Assembly: GCF_027409185.1 (NCBI RefSeq)
Contig: NC_084461.1
Coordinates: forward strand, 230,234,999-230,298,998
From: Cynocephalus volans
Taxonomy: Eukaryota > Chordata > Mammalia > Dermoptera > Cynocephalidae
Reading direction: 5' to 3'
Length of the DNA stretch: 64,000 nt
Shown here: piece by piece, positions 1 to 9,395 of the stretch
How positions within the stretch are numbered: position 1 is the first letter of the stretch
Layout: every line of letters begins with the position of its first letter
The notes under the pieces: model-generated
Database searches by the model: none
Told to the model about the DNA's origin: nothing
What the model saw: only the letters and a program-made list of their open reading frames with translations
Made by a program: the position numbers and the translations under genes

Positions 1-260
1 CAAACAAAATAAACAAAGGAGAAAGGAAAAAAAAAAAAAAGAGTCTCAACCTCTCTAGTAATCAAAGAAATGCAAATTGGAACAAAAATGAGATACTAAC
101 TCCTACCTACAGAATCGTTAAAGAATTATTGACTGGTAACGTGTTTGATGAAGCTATAGAGAAGGTGAATTATATATTGCTGGTGGAAGTGCAAACTGGA
201 AGAAGAAATTTAGAAAACAATTGGTCAATTCCCAATAAAGTTAAAAATGTGTTAGAGAGG

Positions 261-423
261 ACTGGCCCATGGCTCACTTGGGAGAGTGTGGTGCTGATAA
301 CACCAAGGCCACGGGTTTGGATCCCTATATAGGGATGGCCGGTTAGCTCACTTGGGAGAGCGTGGTGCTGACAACACCCAGTCAAGGGTTAAGATCCCCT
401 TACTGGTCATCTTTAAAAAAAAA
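261..423 (+). mobile_element. Dimeric tRNA-Ile-derived SINE (CYN-like)
   Basis: Two tRNA-Ile-like units lie head to tail: unit 1 at about 261-332 (gtggtgctgataacaccaag) and unit 2 at about 333-410 (gccggttagctcacttggga), followed by an A tail at 412-423. Each unit keeps an A-box-like and a B-box-like RNA polymerase III promoter word, the second more degraded. The joining segment 'ccctatatagggatggcc' is the same as in the minus-strand dimer at 47002-47170, so this is one dimer subfamily. Flanks 'atgtgttagagag' and 'atatgtttgaggag' may be a diverged target-site duplication. tRNA-Ile SINEs of this form are known from colugos; the assignment is an inference. Confidence 0.8.
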
Positions 424-426
424 TAT

Positions 427-493
427 GTTTGAGGAGTCTTCAAAAAGTTTGTGGAAAGATTCATAGTATCTTTCAATTTCATTTTTTCATGAA
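427..493. mobile_element. Mariner-type palindromic MITE, copy 1
   Basis: The ends form an imperfect inverted repeat: 'gaggagtcttcaaaaagttt' on the left and 'tttttcatgaacgta' on the right, around a short AT-rich centre. The terminal words resemble irritans-type (Hsmar2-like) mariner ends. A second copy lies in opposite orientation at 27205-27284. It is non-coding and would have been mobilised by a mariner transposase supplied elsewhere. Confidence 0.55.
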
Positions 494-835
494 CGTATGT
501 TCTATGACCCAGCAATTTCACATCTTGCCTGGGGAACCTCTGGTATGAATAAACCAGAATCATGAACAAGCACCCTCATTTCAGCACTGTTTTTAATTGC
601 CAAAAAGTGAAAATAAATGAACCCCTCCTCAGGAAGAGAAGGGGTGAATACATTACTTGTACATCCAATGGAATACCATCACACAGTGGTTAAAATGCAT
701 CACCTAGGTCTACCTGCATCAAGTAGGGGATCTGGCTAAAGATCTTAAACTGTATCTTTTGAACAACAGAGAGTTCAGAGGGCTTTAAGTGGCAATGGTG
801 CTATGCCTAAAACTTTCTGGAAACTCGTCATTGTG

Positions 836-881
836 TGTGTGTGTATGTGTGTGTACGTGTGTGTGTGTGTGTTTGTGTGTT
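836..881 (+). repeat. (GT)n microsatellite, interrupted
   Basis: Alternating GT over about 46 bp with interruptions (gtat, gtac, gttt), at the end of the L1 relic. The many interruptions suggest an old array that is no longer strongly mutable. Confidence 0.9.
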
Positions 882-1065
882 ATGTGGAAAGAAGTATCAC
901 TACTTTGGTGGGGCTAAGAAAGGATGGATAGACCAAGAGGAAACTTAACTGTAACTAAACGGAGGACTGGAATTTATAAACCAGGTCGATCAATCCTGGA
1001 TGAAATCAGATGACATCGGAGCACCTTAGATTTGGGATTACCCACCATCATTTTTCTTTGGAAAA

Positions 1066-3074
1066 TACAAATGGGAGATACTGAGTAACAACTCCTAACT
1101 GGGATAATTGCTGAGAAATATTTCATAAACTATAAAGTGCTTTGCACATGCCAGGGGGTTTTGGTCTTCTTTTGCAAATAGTCAGGACTCCCCTCCCAGA
1201 GAGCGCAGGGTTTTGGGAAGGCCCCTTCGGTCCCCACCCTGCGGATCCTGTAGACAAGCACCTCAACCCAGCAGTTTGGACTCAATTAAGGAATGTTGGC
1301 AGCTGTCTCTGGAGTCTAGCAAACAAGCTGGTTTTTTCTTTTCAAACTGCATTATTAATTGTCTGGGTAAAAGAACAAGGCTGATTTAAGTCCCCGATTT
1401 CACCAGAGAGCCTTGAGGCTTTGTCTGAGAAGTGAATGACATGGTCTTCAATTTCAGGGTTTTGGAGTGGGCTTGCTACTTACCATTGCTAACCGAAGGG
1501 AAATACCCCACATCAGATTACTTAACGTGGTCGTGGGAGAGCCCAAGGGTAGTTAATGATTCTGTCCCTTGCATGAAAAGGAAAAAAAAAAAAGCACATC
1601 TAAAAAACAAGGTAGTTTGTTAAGTGAAATGACAAGGGAAAAAGAATGAGGCTTTTTTTTTTTCCTCCTGTGCTTCTGAAGCAAGCGAGTTCTGTGAGAC
1701 ATTTAAAAGGCTAGTTTCCAACTTGCCTGCATTTTATCACCTTGTTGGGGAATTGGGACGTTTTCCTTTTTGATTCACTGCCCTTTCCAGAAGTTGCCTA
1801 TAAACTTCTCAGTCCTAGTTGCCCAGGAAATAGTAGAATTCATGTGGCTTAAAATGGTACGATGCTTTTGCAAAAGACTGTCAATATTAGGTGGTCTCTG
1901 ATGGTTCTTGGTGGAGAAATAGGAAGGGGGTACTCACTAGGAGGACAAGGAGCTGGGGGTGGGTAGGGACCCCACAGCTTCACTGCTAAAAAATCTGGTC
2001 ACATGTGGTCAGGTAGATCCGTCTCGAACAATAAACGCTCCAAACCAGACCTTCGTTTTGAGGGTGGCCTCAATCCATAAGAGACTAATCTCGTCTCTTC
2101 CTCTAATTTTTTCTTCTACCCTCCTCTTAGTAATTTAAAGCCTGCATGCTCTTTGTCACAAAAAACAATGAGGGAGACAACTAAGATAAGAAATCTTCAT
2201 ATAATGTTGAATTTCCTAGTCTCTCCTTTCCCAGAAAAGCTAACAGGTACCATCTTTGGGGCCCAAACAAAGGTATCTTTAGTTTACTGAGATGAAGGGA
2301 ATCTCAGGCAACATTTGGACCCTGCAGCCATTAGGGCCTGTGATACCCAAGCATCCTCTTCTGATCATGAATGACATTTACTGATGCTTTCACCTGAAGA
2401 ATTGCCTAATTAAAGGTGCGAAGTGCAGCTAACCTTCTTTGGGGCCAGTTCTCAGTTACAAGGAAGTAAGAACAGAAGTAACCATAATGAGTGGGTAATT
2501 CTGAGCCATCTCATGTTAGATTCCGCAATGCTAGCCAAAGTCTGGGATGGGAGGCACTTGTGAGCTGGTGACAAAACAGGTGTGGAGCCCACCTGGCGTG
2601 CATCCCTGGGAGGTCATCATGGGCTGCAGGCACACTGGTCCTGAGGGTGATGTTTGGGTGTTGAGGCCTTCTTAGCTGGCAGCGTAAATTTTCTGAGACC
2701 TTGGAGTTCCTAATATAAGAAAGGAAGATTCGGTCATAGGTGAGCGTGTCCGATTGGTTTGGTTTGGCCTGCCATGTGGGAAGTAGTTTTTTTTTTTTCC
2801 AAAGATATACTTCGAGTCATTTTTCCAGCAGTGAGTCTGCGAGGCCCCTGCTCCCCACAGCCCCTTATCCTCATAGCGAGTGCCCAGCACTGCTGCTCTA
2901 ATTGCCACCAATCACAACCTTCCTTGACACCAGCTGCATGTGGGACATTATAATAAGCTGGGACTAGAAAGACCTTAGAATGTAGGACACCTGCCCTCAT
3001 GAGGTTTTCAATTTGATTGGAGAGAGAGAAAGTGAAGGGAGATATGGGGAAGGATGGAGATACTAGTCATTTTG
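1066..3074. other. Unassigned single-copy-like DNA
   Basis: About 2 kb with no repeat family, exon or RNA gene that I recognise. Open frames here (for example 1142-1384 plus) are short, have no domain resemblance, and are as expected by chance. Poly-T or poly-A runs at 1651-1662 and 2787-2798 may mark very old retroposon ends. Confidence 0.5.
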
Positions 3075-3215
3075 GAGTATTTAGAATGTCCCAGGCTCCA
3101 TGGTGGATGCTGTACTATATTATCTCACTGGTCCCTCCAATAACCCTGTTTACATTATGATACCCATTCTACAGATAGGAAAACCAAGGGTGAGTTATGC
3201 AGTTATGCAGTTAGA
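3075..3215 (-). mobile_element. MIR SINE fragment
   Basis: Minus-strand MIR wording in order: 'ggtggatgctgtactatatt', 'atctcactggtccctccaataaccctg', 'cattctacagataggaaaacca'. These match the MIR core region about low-stringency 'ttatctcattt..cctcacaacaaccc..ccattttacagatgagg'. Heavily diverged, as expected for a mammal-wide fossil. Confidence 0.6.
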
Positions 3216-3289
3216 CTTCATTCCTTCACTGGTTTAGAAAATGGCAGGACAGAGCCCCGTGACATACGATGGCAGGAAAGGCAGCGAGA

Positions 3290-3475
3290 TTGGTGGGGTT
3301 GAGAGGGAGTGGAGGAGGCGGAGTTGAAAGGGGAATGGGGAATGGAAGGGGTGCCTAGAAGAGGAGAGGAGGGAAGATAGGTGAGTAAAAGGGAGAGGAA
3401 ATAATAACCACCACCACAACAGCCAGAGAAGGTAGAGAGAAAGAAGGAAAGAAAGAAAGAAAGAGAAGAGCAGAG
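3290..3475 (+). repeat. Purine-rich (G/A) tract ending in (GAAA)n
   Basis: A tract of about 185 bp is almost entirely purine on the plus strand, apart from a short CCA/CAA island at 3409-3421. It ends in (GAAA)n at 3445-3465. Mirror-repeat purine tracts of this kind can form triplex DNA; that is an inference from composition. Minus-strand open frames across it only encode low-complexity Ser/Leu/Phe. Confidence 0.7.
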
Positions 3476-4740
3476 CCTGCAATCTTTGCAGCTCCAGGCT
3501 TCAGGGCTGGCAGAGCATATTCCTGCCTGCTGGTGAGAGCATCCTCCTTTGCAGGGCAACTGGAAGAAGCCATCACCTCTGTGGCTGTGTCTGTAACCCT
3601 TTGATAACAGAAACTTATAGCTGAAGGGTTGAATGCTATTTCCAACAGGAGCTGACCTCTCTCCAGGGAAATGCTAAATGAGGTCCAGCTTCTGTTCCAA
3701 GAGAAGAGTGGTGCCTGAGGAACTTCTCCCTGCAGGCTGGGCCATTCATCTGAGTCCCCAGGCCAGGGTTCGCCCAGCCAGGTGCACAGCAGGTGGGCTC
3801 AATGCTGATCTGGCTGCTTGGGATATGATAGTGCTTGCATTTGCCTAAATCCCCAGCACCTGTGGGCCGCTGCACTTGGCTCTTGCTAAGCTTGCTGGCT
3901 GTCTGGCCTGAGCACCAGGCTGATCCAGCCCCCTCGATTGGGCTCTGACATGCTGCATGACAGTTGCCAGCCCAGAATCCTGGCTGAGGTCCTGATAGAA
4001 ACTTGTGTGTTCCCAGAGCCGGGATTCTACTGCTGGTTGACACCTGTGGTTGTCTGCTCTCTTCCCATTAATCCTTCCTCTCAGCCCAGATCGATGCCCA
4101 GAGACACTGACACTTGCTGAAATTGAGGCCTGAGCCATTCTCTTCCCTCTGGGCTGACGCTGGAGCACGGAAGCCACCCATCTCCTAGGCTAGCCTTACA
4201 GCTGAACTAGAACAAAACCAAAAATCCTATACCCGCTCTTTCTTTTTCCCGTTTCTTTCTAGGGGGCATGTAGGAAATAGCTCAAAAGGGATGTAGAGAT
4301 TGCCTTTGGGGGCAGGGGGAGGAGTGTAGGTCTCTAATTTTGATTAGATATTATTTTGTAAAAATATGGGGAATTACTGAAAGATTGTAGGGAGGGAAGT
4401 GCCATGATTGGACTGGTTCTGAGCTCTGGCAGCAAGTGTTGCAGATGACAGGAGGCCAGGTGGCTGAGGAAAGGCTTGGTGACAGTCCACATGGCAGTGG
4501 GCAATGAGTGTGGCTTGAGACCAGTGATGGAGGTGAGAGACCCTGCAGAGGCAGGTATGACCTTTGAACTTTGTTCTGCTCCCTCAGCCTCCTCAGCGTT
4601 TAGGAGCTGGGGCGGGGTCCGTGTCCTGCAACCTAGCCCTTGTTTCTTGAGTGTCTGGATATTCTAGAATTAAACAAACAAACAGCAATAATAAAAAACA
4701 ATAAAACTGTGGTCGTCTGCATGGGATAAAATGCATGGTG
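3476..4740. other. Unassigned DNA with a possible ancient repeat
   Basis: No gene is recognised. The 135-residue minus-strand frame at 3636-4043 has no domain signature. About 4370-4560 ('aagtgccatgattggactgg', 'ggcttggtgacagtccacatgg') resembles the 3' part of the old family also seen at 12597-12990 and 59330-60340. An (AACA/ATAA)-rich stretch at 4670-4710 precedes the LTR. Confidence 0.4.
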
Positions 4741-5089
4741 TGTTAGTTATGTTCTTTGCATAACAAGTTACCCCAAAATTTAGCAGCTTAAAACAACAAA
4801 TATTTATTACTTCATAGTTTCTGAGGGTTAGGGATCAGGGAGTGGATTAGCTCAGAAGTTCTGGTTCCGAGTCTCTCGTGTGGTTATCATCAGGCTCCTG
4901 GCTAGGGCTGCAGTCACCTCAAAGTGTGGCTGGGGCAGCTCTGCTTCCAAGATCGCTCAGGTGGTTGTTGGCAGGAGGTCTCAGTTCCCTGCTGGCTCCT
5001 GGCTGGAGACCCCAATTCCTTGCCACGTGGGCCTCTTCATTGACTGCCTGAGGTTCTTCATGATATCACAGCTGGTTTTCCCAGAACCA

Positions 5090-5094
<5 letters not shown>

Positions 5095-5140
<46 letters not shown>

Positions 5141-5142
5141 GA
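5095..5142 (+). repeat. (GA)n microsatellite inside LTR
   Basis: About 36 bp of perfect GA from 5095 followed by a 'gacagagagaga' variant. It lies where the LTR consensus is itself rich in 'gagcgagagag', so the array probably grew from LTR sequence. Confidence 0.95.
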
Positions 5143-5214
5143 TCGCACCCGCATGAGAGAGAACACAAGGAAATGACACACTGCCATGTCTGCTGTATCC
5201 CATGGTCCCTGGTA

Positions 5215-5216
<2 letters not shown>

Positions 5217-5251
<35 letters not shown>
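5217..5251 (+). repeat. (GT)n microsatellite inside LTR
   Basis: Perfect GT dinucleotide run of about 35 bp inside the same MLT1-type LTR, 75 bp downstream of the GA array. A perfect run is likely to be length-variable between individuals. Confidence 0.95.
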
Positions 5252-5252
<1 letters not shown>

Positions 5253-5322
5253 CACTACACAGGGTGTAAATACCAGGAAGCAGGGATGACAGGGACCATA
5301 TTGGAGGCTGGCTACTACACAG

Positions 5323-7073
5323 GGCTGGAGCAGAGCCTCATGTCATAGGCAACTGTCTCTCCTGCTGGGCAGTCAGCAAGTGAGAGGTGGAGCCCTGAGG
5401 AGACGAAGTTCACTCTGCCAAAGGGAGACTTTGGATATAGGGAGTGGGGGTCTTTAGTGATGACTCAGTACCCACAGCTCCTGGGAGCCTGCATAAGGTC
5501 CCTCCCAGGTTCCTTTGCTGGGTCCCACACATGGCTAACCCCTGTTCTGAACTGGAAGTGGGCCAATTTAGCGAGTGGTTGATGGCACTGGAGATTGTGT
5601 GGGGCAGTGGTTTGGAGATGCATTTAGAGGCACCAGTTGCAGGACCAGCTTGGTTGACAATGCTCACTGTTCCGACTACACTACTCTGTGTGGGTTCCTA
5701 CTACTGACAACCACCATGAAAGGAGCCCCACTCTGTGCCAAGTCCTGTCTCAGGTGTGGGGGATGTGGAATAAAATCTGTGCCCCCATGAGGGGCTCTTG
5801 TCCAGCTGAGGGAGGCTGACTTGGACCCAGGCAGGGGACACTCACCATAATAGGTGCTTTGATAGGCATGTAGATAATGTCCTCTCGGAGCTTGGAGGGT
5901 GAGGGAACTGTCAAGGAGGGTTTAGAGAGGCACTGTCATCTGAGATTATCCAGAAAACTATACAGTAGAGACAAGCTTAGTTTTTATTGCTGACATTGAA
6001 CTAGAAGTCTCAGGGACCTACCAATGGCCACTGCAAGGGAAGACAACCCTATTACTTCTCACACATTTGTACTTTTCCAGCACAGCATAGGAGATGACAA
6101 TGACTGCCCCAAAGCCTTCACAAATTCCACAATGTGACCGAGTGACGCAGGCTGGCAGCCTCTCCCTACCCTCTCTGTCTTCTGAGTAGTTCCATCACCA
6201 TCGGCCCTGCTGAGTTATTCGCTCCTTCCATTTTCCCTTGACTGCTCTCTTCTTGAATCGCCTCGTTTCATCCTATGAAGACTTTTTTTTCCCTTTAAAG
6301 TACTTGTATGCTAATGAGAAAAAAATCTGTAAATGAAGGTAGTTTTTATTTTCTCTGTTTTGTTTTAGCAGATGATTATTTTTCTTGTCTGGGCTTGAAC
6401 AGAGAAAAGCATCAGCAAGGCTCTTGTTGAAAAATTCATCTTTTTGCTCAGAGCAAGAGCCACACTGCAAGATATAATAAGCCCAGCTGCAGCTGCTGTT
6501 CAGATCACAGCAGAGGCGGAAGCACCCCTTCCCCCAACTCGTGTTTTCTTTTTCTGCCCTTTGAGCAGCCTCCACAAGGCTGCTGGGATTTATATGTGTT
6601 GAAATAGACTTGAAAAATCCCATAGGACCAGTCCCCCATTTCCCATCTAGCAAGCACAATGAAGAATTTCTCCCTCCAGGTCAGAAGACAGTGTTCTGGG
6701 TCCCAATCTGGACTCTGCTGGTCCTTGGGGACGCTGTTGGCCACTCAGTCCCTGCCATAGTCATTTCTGCCTTGGATTTCTACTCCAGGCATCCTTTTAC
6801 CATTTTTTCCTTTTTCAACCACATAGAGACATTATTTTTCTTTGCCTGTGATAAATCACTCCAAACTCAAGGGACAGAAAGAGTGACAACTTCAAGGAAG
6901 ACCTCCAGGTGATTTCTAGTGGAAACTGTACTTTCTTGAAGACCCAATCCAAGTGACACATCCCTTATGAAGTCCACTAAGACACCAGCAAATAGGTTAA
7001 TGTTGTTCTAAATGTGTCTTGTACACCTCTTGATGAATTCACTTGCACAGTATTGTCAATCTCTTTCAATATT
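5323..7073. other. Unassigned DNA; possible ancient repeat at 5710-5960
   Basis: No gene seen. About 5710-5960 has 'ctctgtgccaagtcctgtct', 'gtgtgggggatgtggaataa' and 'tgcccccatgaggggctctt', the wording of the mammal-wide family at 12597-12990. The rest, including a T-rich run at 6281-6295, is not assigned. The 128-residue minus-strand frame at 6273-6659 has no recognisable domain. Confidence 0.4.
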
Positions 7074-7187
7074 CAGCATTCCCCTCTTATCTGTGGTTTC
7101 AGTTACCCATGGTCTATCATGGTCCAAAAATGTCAAATGGAAAACTCTAGAAATAAAGAATTCATGAGTTATTAATTGTGTGCCATT

Positions 7188-7191
<4 letters not shown>

Positions 7192-7246
<55 letters not shown>
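7192..7246 (+). repeat. (TG)n(CG)n compound dinucleotide repeat
   Basis: About 46 bp of uninterrupted TG are followed by about 10 bp of alternating GC. The whole run is alternating purine-pyrimidine, the composition with the highest tendency to adopt Z-DNA. CG runs are rare in methylated mammalian DNA. Confidence 0.95.
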
Positions 7247-7247
<1 letters not shown>

Positions 7248-7714
7248 AGATTTAATAAAAAACAAACAAAAACAGGAACGGTTGCTTTCAACATTTTCCA
7301 GGTTGTGAAGGGTGTGCCACAGTTATCTGGGGTGGTTGTAAGTTGCTTTAGTGGAACCTATACAAAATGCTGCTCTTCTCCCAGGCCAAAAGGCAATACA
7401 ATGGGGCCACTCACCACGCCTCTGTGCCTCCTCCTCCAACAGCTAGGCTAGTGAGTTGTCAGTCTGTGATCCAGGCCAAGACAGGGGTCTAGGTGGCTTT
7501 TCTCTGACCAGTAGGAGTTACATTCACTTCATGGCATGCTCAGCCACCACAGCAGGGCTGAAGCTGCTGGGCCCTGTTTGTGCACCAGCTCTTGGTGAGT
7601 CAGGGTTAGTTTATCAACAGGCTGCTGAGCCTTCATACTGACAGTGAGTGCGGTGGATTTCAGCAAGAAAGGGGTTCTAACACAGGCACCAGCCAGGAGG
7701 GACAGCTTGCCTAT
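7193..7714 (-). mobile_element. Insertion of unknown origin inside the Tigger element
   Basis: The Tigger word 'attaattgtgtgccattct' at 7174-7192 is repeated in diverged form as 'atttaattgtgtacctttct' at about 7713-7732, which looks like an old target-site duplication of nearly 20 bp. The enclosed roughly 520 bp begin with T's and a (TG)n array, consistent with an expanded antisense poly(A) tail, so the insert would be a minus-strand retroposon. The inserted sequence (for example 'ccaggttgtgaagggtgtgc') was not recognised. Confidence 0.45.
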
Positions 7715-7914
7715 TTAATTGTGTACCTTTCTGAGTAGTGTGATGAAATCTCATGCCGTCATCACTTTGTCCAGTGTATCCACACCGTATACGCTGCCTG
7801 ACCATCCGTCACTTAGCAGTCAGCGTAGTGCACGTAGGGTTTGGTATTATACAGGATTTCAGACGTCCACTGGGGATCGTGGAACATATCTCCCATAGGT
7901 AAAGGGGGACTACT

Positions 7915-9214
7915 ATATTTGTCTATTCAACTAAACAGGATCCACAAACTTGGAACACCTTTGGGAACATGGCTAATATATCCTTCTTTGCTTTATCCTG
8001 AACCCCAGGGCCAGCACCTGGCAGAGAATTTACACTCATTAAGTATTTTTGGTTGAATCAATGAGCTCTGAGAAGCCCTGAAAATATACATTTCATACTT
8101 TCTTCTTTCTCCTGGCCTTGACAGGAGCCTCTATGTGGAGGGTACAATCTTGGAGTGAGTGCACTTTCTCTCCTGGCAATGGGGATTCCATTTGAGAACC
8201 CCCAGGGTTTTGGTCCTGATGGAGCCCATCAGAAATGTGTCTGGTCAGCTTAGAGCCTGTGTTCTGGGAGCCTCAGTCCCCCAGTGAGAAAGAAAAGGTT
8301 TGAGCAATTGTCAGTGTTAGTGATAGGTTAGTGGATATTCGATTTTATAGATCCTTTAAGGATGCTAAACTTACGTTACCAGAATGGTCGTTTGTAAACC
8401 ACAGCAGATTAGCTGCAGACCTCTTAGTTGGTATCTCCCACACGGAAGGAGAGCTAAGTGTACCTGCCCTCAGATTGTGGGGCAGAATCCAGTTGTCTAA
8501 TTCCACCTTGAACACACACGCACAAGCTCACACTCACACACACGTCACAGAGATCCCAAGCTTGGCTTCCTTCGTTCCTTGTGAAGGCGCGTTTCAGTAT
8601 TTGCCACCCTCAGTGGATTTCTTCTTTGCTTCTCCAAGCCTCCTCTTTTCAGGTCTCCTCCGTGTCTTCATGGCACAGCTCCATTTGTGACCTTGGATTG
8701 TGCTGGCTGTCCCTGCTCCGGTCTTGCTGTGACTGCTCCCTCTCCTGCTTCGTCATCAGAGATCCCTGTGGGGAGTCCACCTGCGTCAGGGGCTGGAGCC
8801 ACTTAAGCTCTGGCTTTGGAATCAGGGGCTGCTTTCCCTCAGCACCAATCCGTCTCCTGGTGGTTTCAGCTCATTCGTTATTTCTTGCGAACTAGATGGT
8901 CACGGCATGGTCTCGACTATAGTCTCCAACCCGTACTTATCAAGATGTTTCACAAGAAGTCCAAAAAGGTACTGATGCATTTTAGTTGTTAAAAAATGTG
9001 CTCAGCTGATCTGTAATTCTGCTCCAGGTGGAATTTCAGACCCATTTCTCTTTTTGACTCTTGCTGACATCAGAGCCCTGCTGTTTACTATTAAGCTGCC
9101 TTTGCCTGTGAAAAATTACTTTCTATACATACTGAGGGCCAGCCTCTGAGAAACATGAGCACAGCTTTAGGCTGCAGAAAGGGCAAGTCCCAACAGGACT
9201 GGGGAAAGAAAGAG
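7915..9214. other. Unassigned DNA with an L2-like 3' end
   Basis: About 7950-8060 reads like an L2 LINE 3' terminus ('aaccccagggccagcacctgg', 'tttttggttgaatcaatgag'), plus strand, low confidence. A CA-rich patch lies at 8510-8545. The two overlapping frames at 8331-8895 share no domain and sit in different phases, so I do not call a gene. Confidence 0.4.
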
Positions 9215-9395
9215 CACCAAGTTTAAATTTCAGGCTAATTACTAGCTCTTCAAACTTGGTCAAATTAACTAGTGCCCTCAAACCTTCATTTATTAAATGA
9301 GAATGTAAACTTTTTGATTGTTTGAGGGTTAATTGTGATGGTGTATGAAATGGGCCTGGTGTTTGGTAAATGCTTGGTAAAAGCCACATCTCTTT
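9215..9395 (+). mobile_element. MIR SINE fragment
   Basis: Plus-strand MIR word order can be followed: 'gtttaaatttcaggctaatt', 'actagctc', 'cttggtcaaattaact', 'aaaccttcatttattaaatg', 'agggttaattgtgatggtgt', 'cctggtgtttggtaaatgct'. The order matches the MIR core and 3' region with strong divergence. Confidence 0.6.

Larger units (their letters stand above)
42..1065 (+). mobile_element. Old L1 LINE 3' portion (L1M-type), interrupted
   Basis: The text reads as the sense 3' part of an ancient L1: the typical stretch about other residues on untranslated ORF2 end (ctctctagtaatcaaagaaa, then gctggtggaagtgcaaactgg) followed by a 3' UTR with the usual 'catcaagtagg' and 'ctggaaactcgtcattgtg' wording. 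It is too decayed to encode protein. A SINE dimer (261-423) and a mariner MITE (427-493) interrupt it. The right limit is approximate. Confidence 0.6.
4741..5322 (-). mobile_element. MaLR/MLT1-type solo LTR
   Basis: The plus strand begins 'tgttagttatgttctttgca' and continues 'taacaagttaccccaaaat', 'agcagcttaaaacaac', 'gccacgtgggcctcttcatt' and ends 'ggaggctggctactacaca'. This is the antisense reading order of an MLT1-type LTR. Two microsatellites have expanded inside it (5095-5142 and 5217-5251). No internal retroviral region flanks it, so it is a solo LTR. The subfamily is uncertain. Confidence 0.65.
7074..7914 (+). mobile_element. Tigger-family DNA transposon relic, invaded
   Basis: The left end 'cccctcttatctgtggtttc' with 'agttacccatggtc' and the right end 'gtaaagggggactactata' are the terminal inverted repeats of a pogo/Tigger non-autonomous element. 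A relic in opposite orientation at 62760-63268 carries the same arm ('ctgaaaccacggataagagg'). Interior wording (gtgtatccacaccgtatac, cactttgtccag) also matches that copy. A younger insertion occupies about 7193-7714. No transposase frame remains. Confidence 0.7.

Noticed and set aside
3218..3559. Minus-strand 113-residue Ser/Phe-rich frame
   Set aside because: A by-product of the purine tract at 3290-3475.
3636..4177. Minus-strand frames of 135 and 110 residues
   Set aside because: They overlap in different phases and show no recognisable domain; most likely chance open frames in moderately GC-rich DNA.
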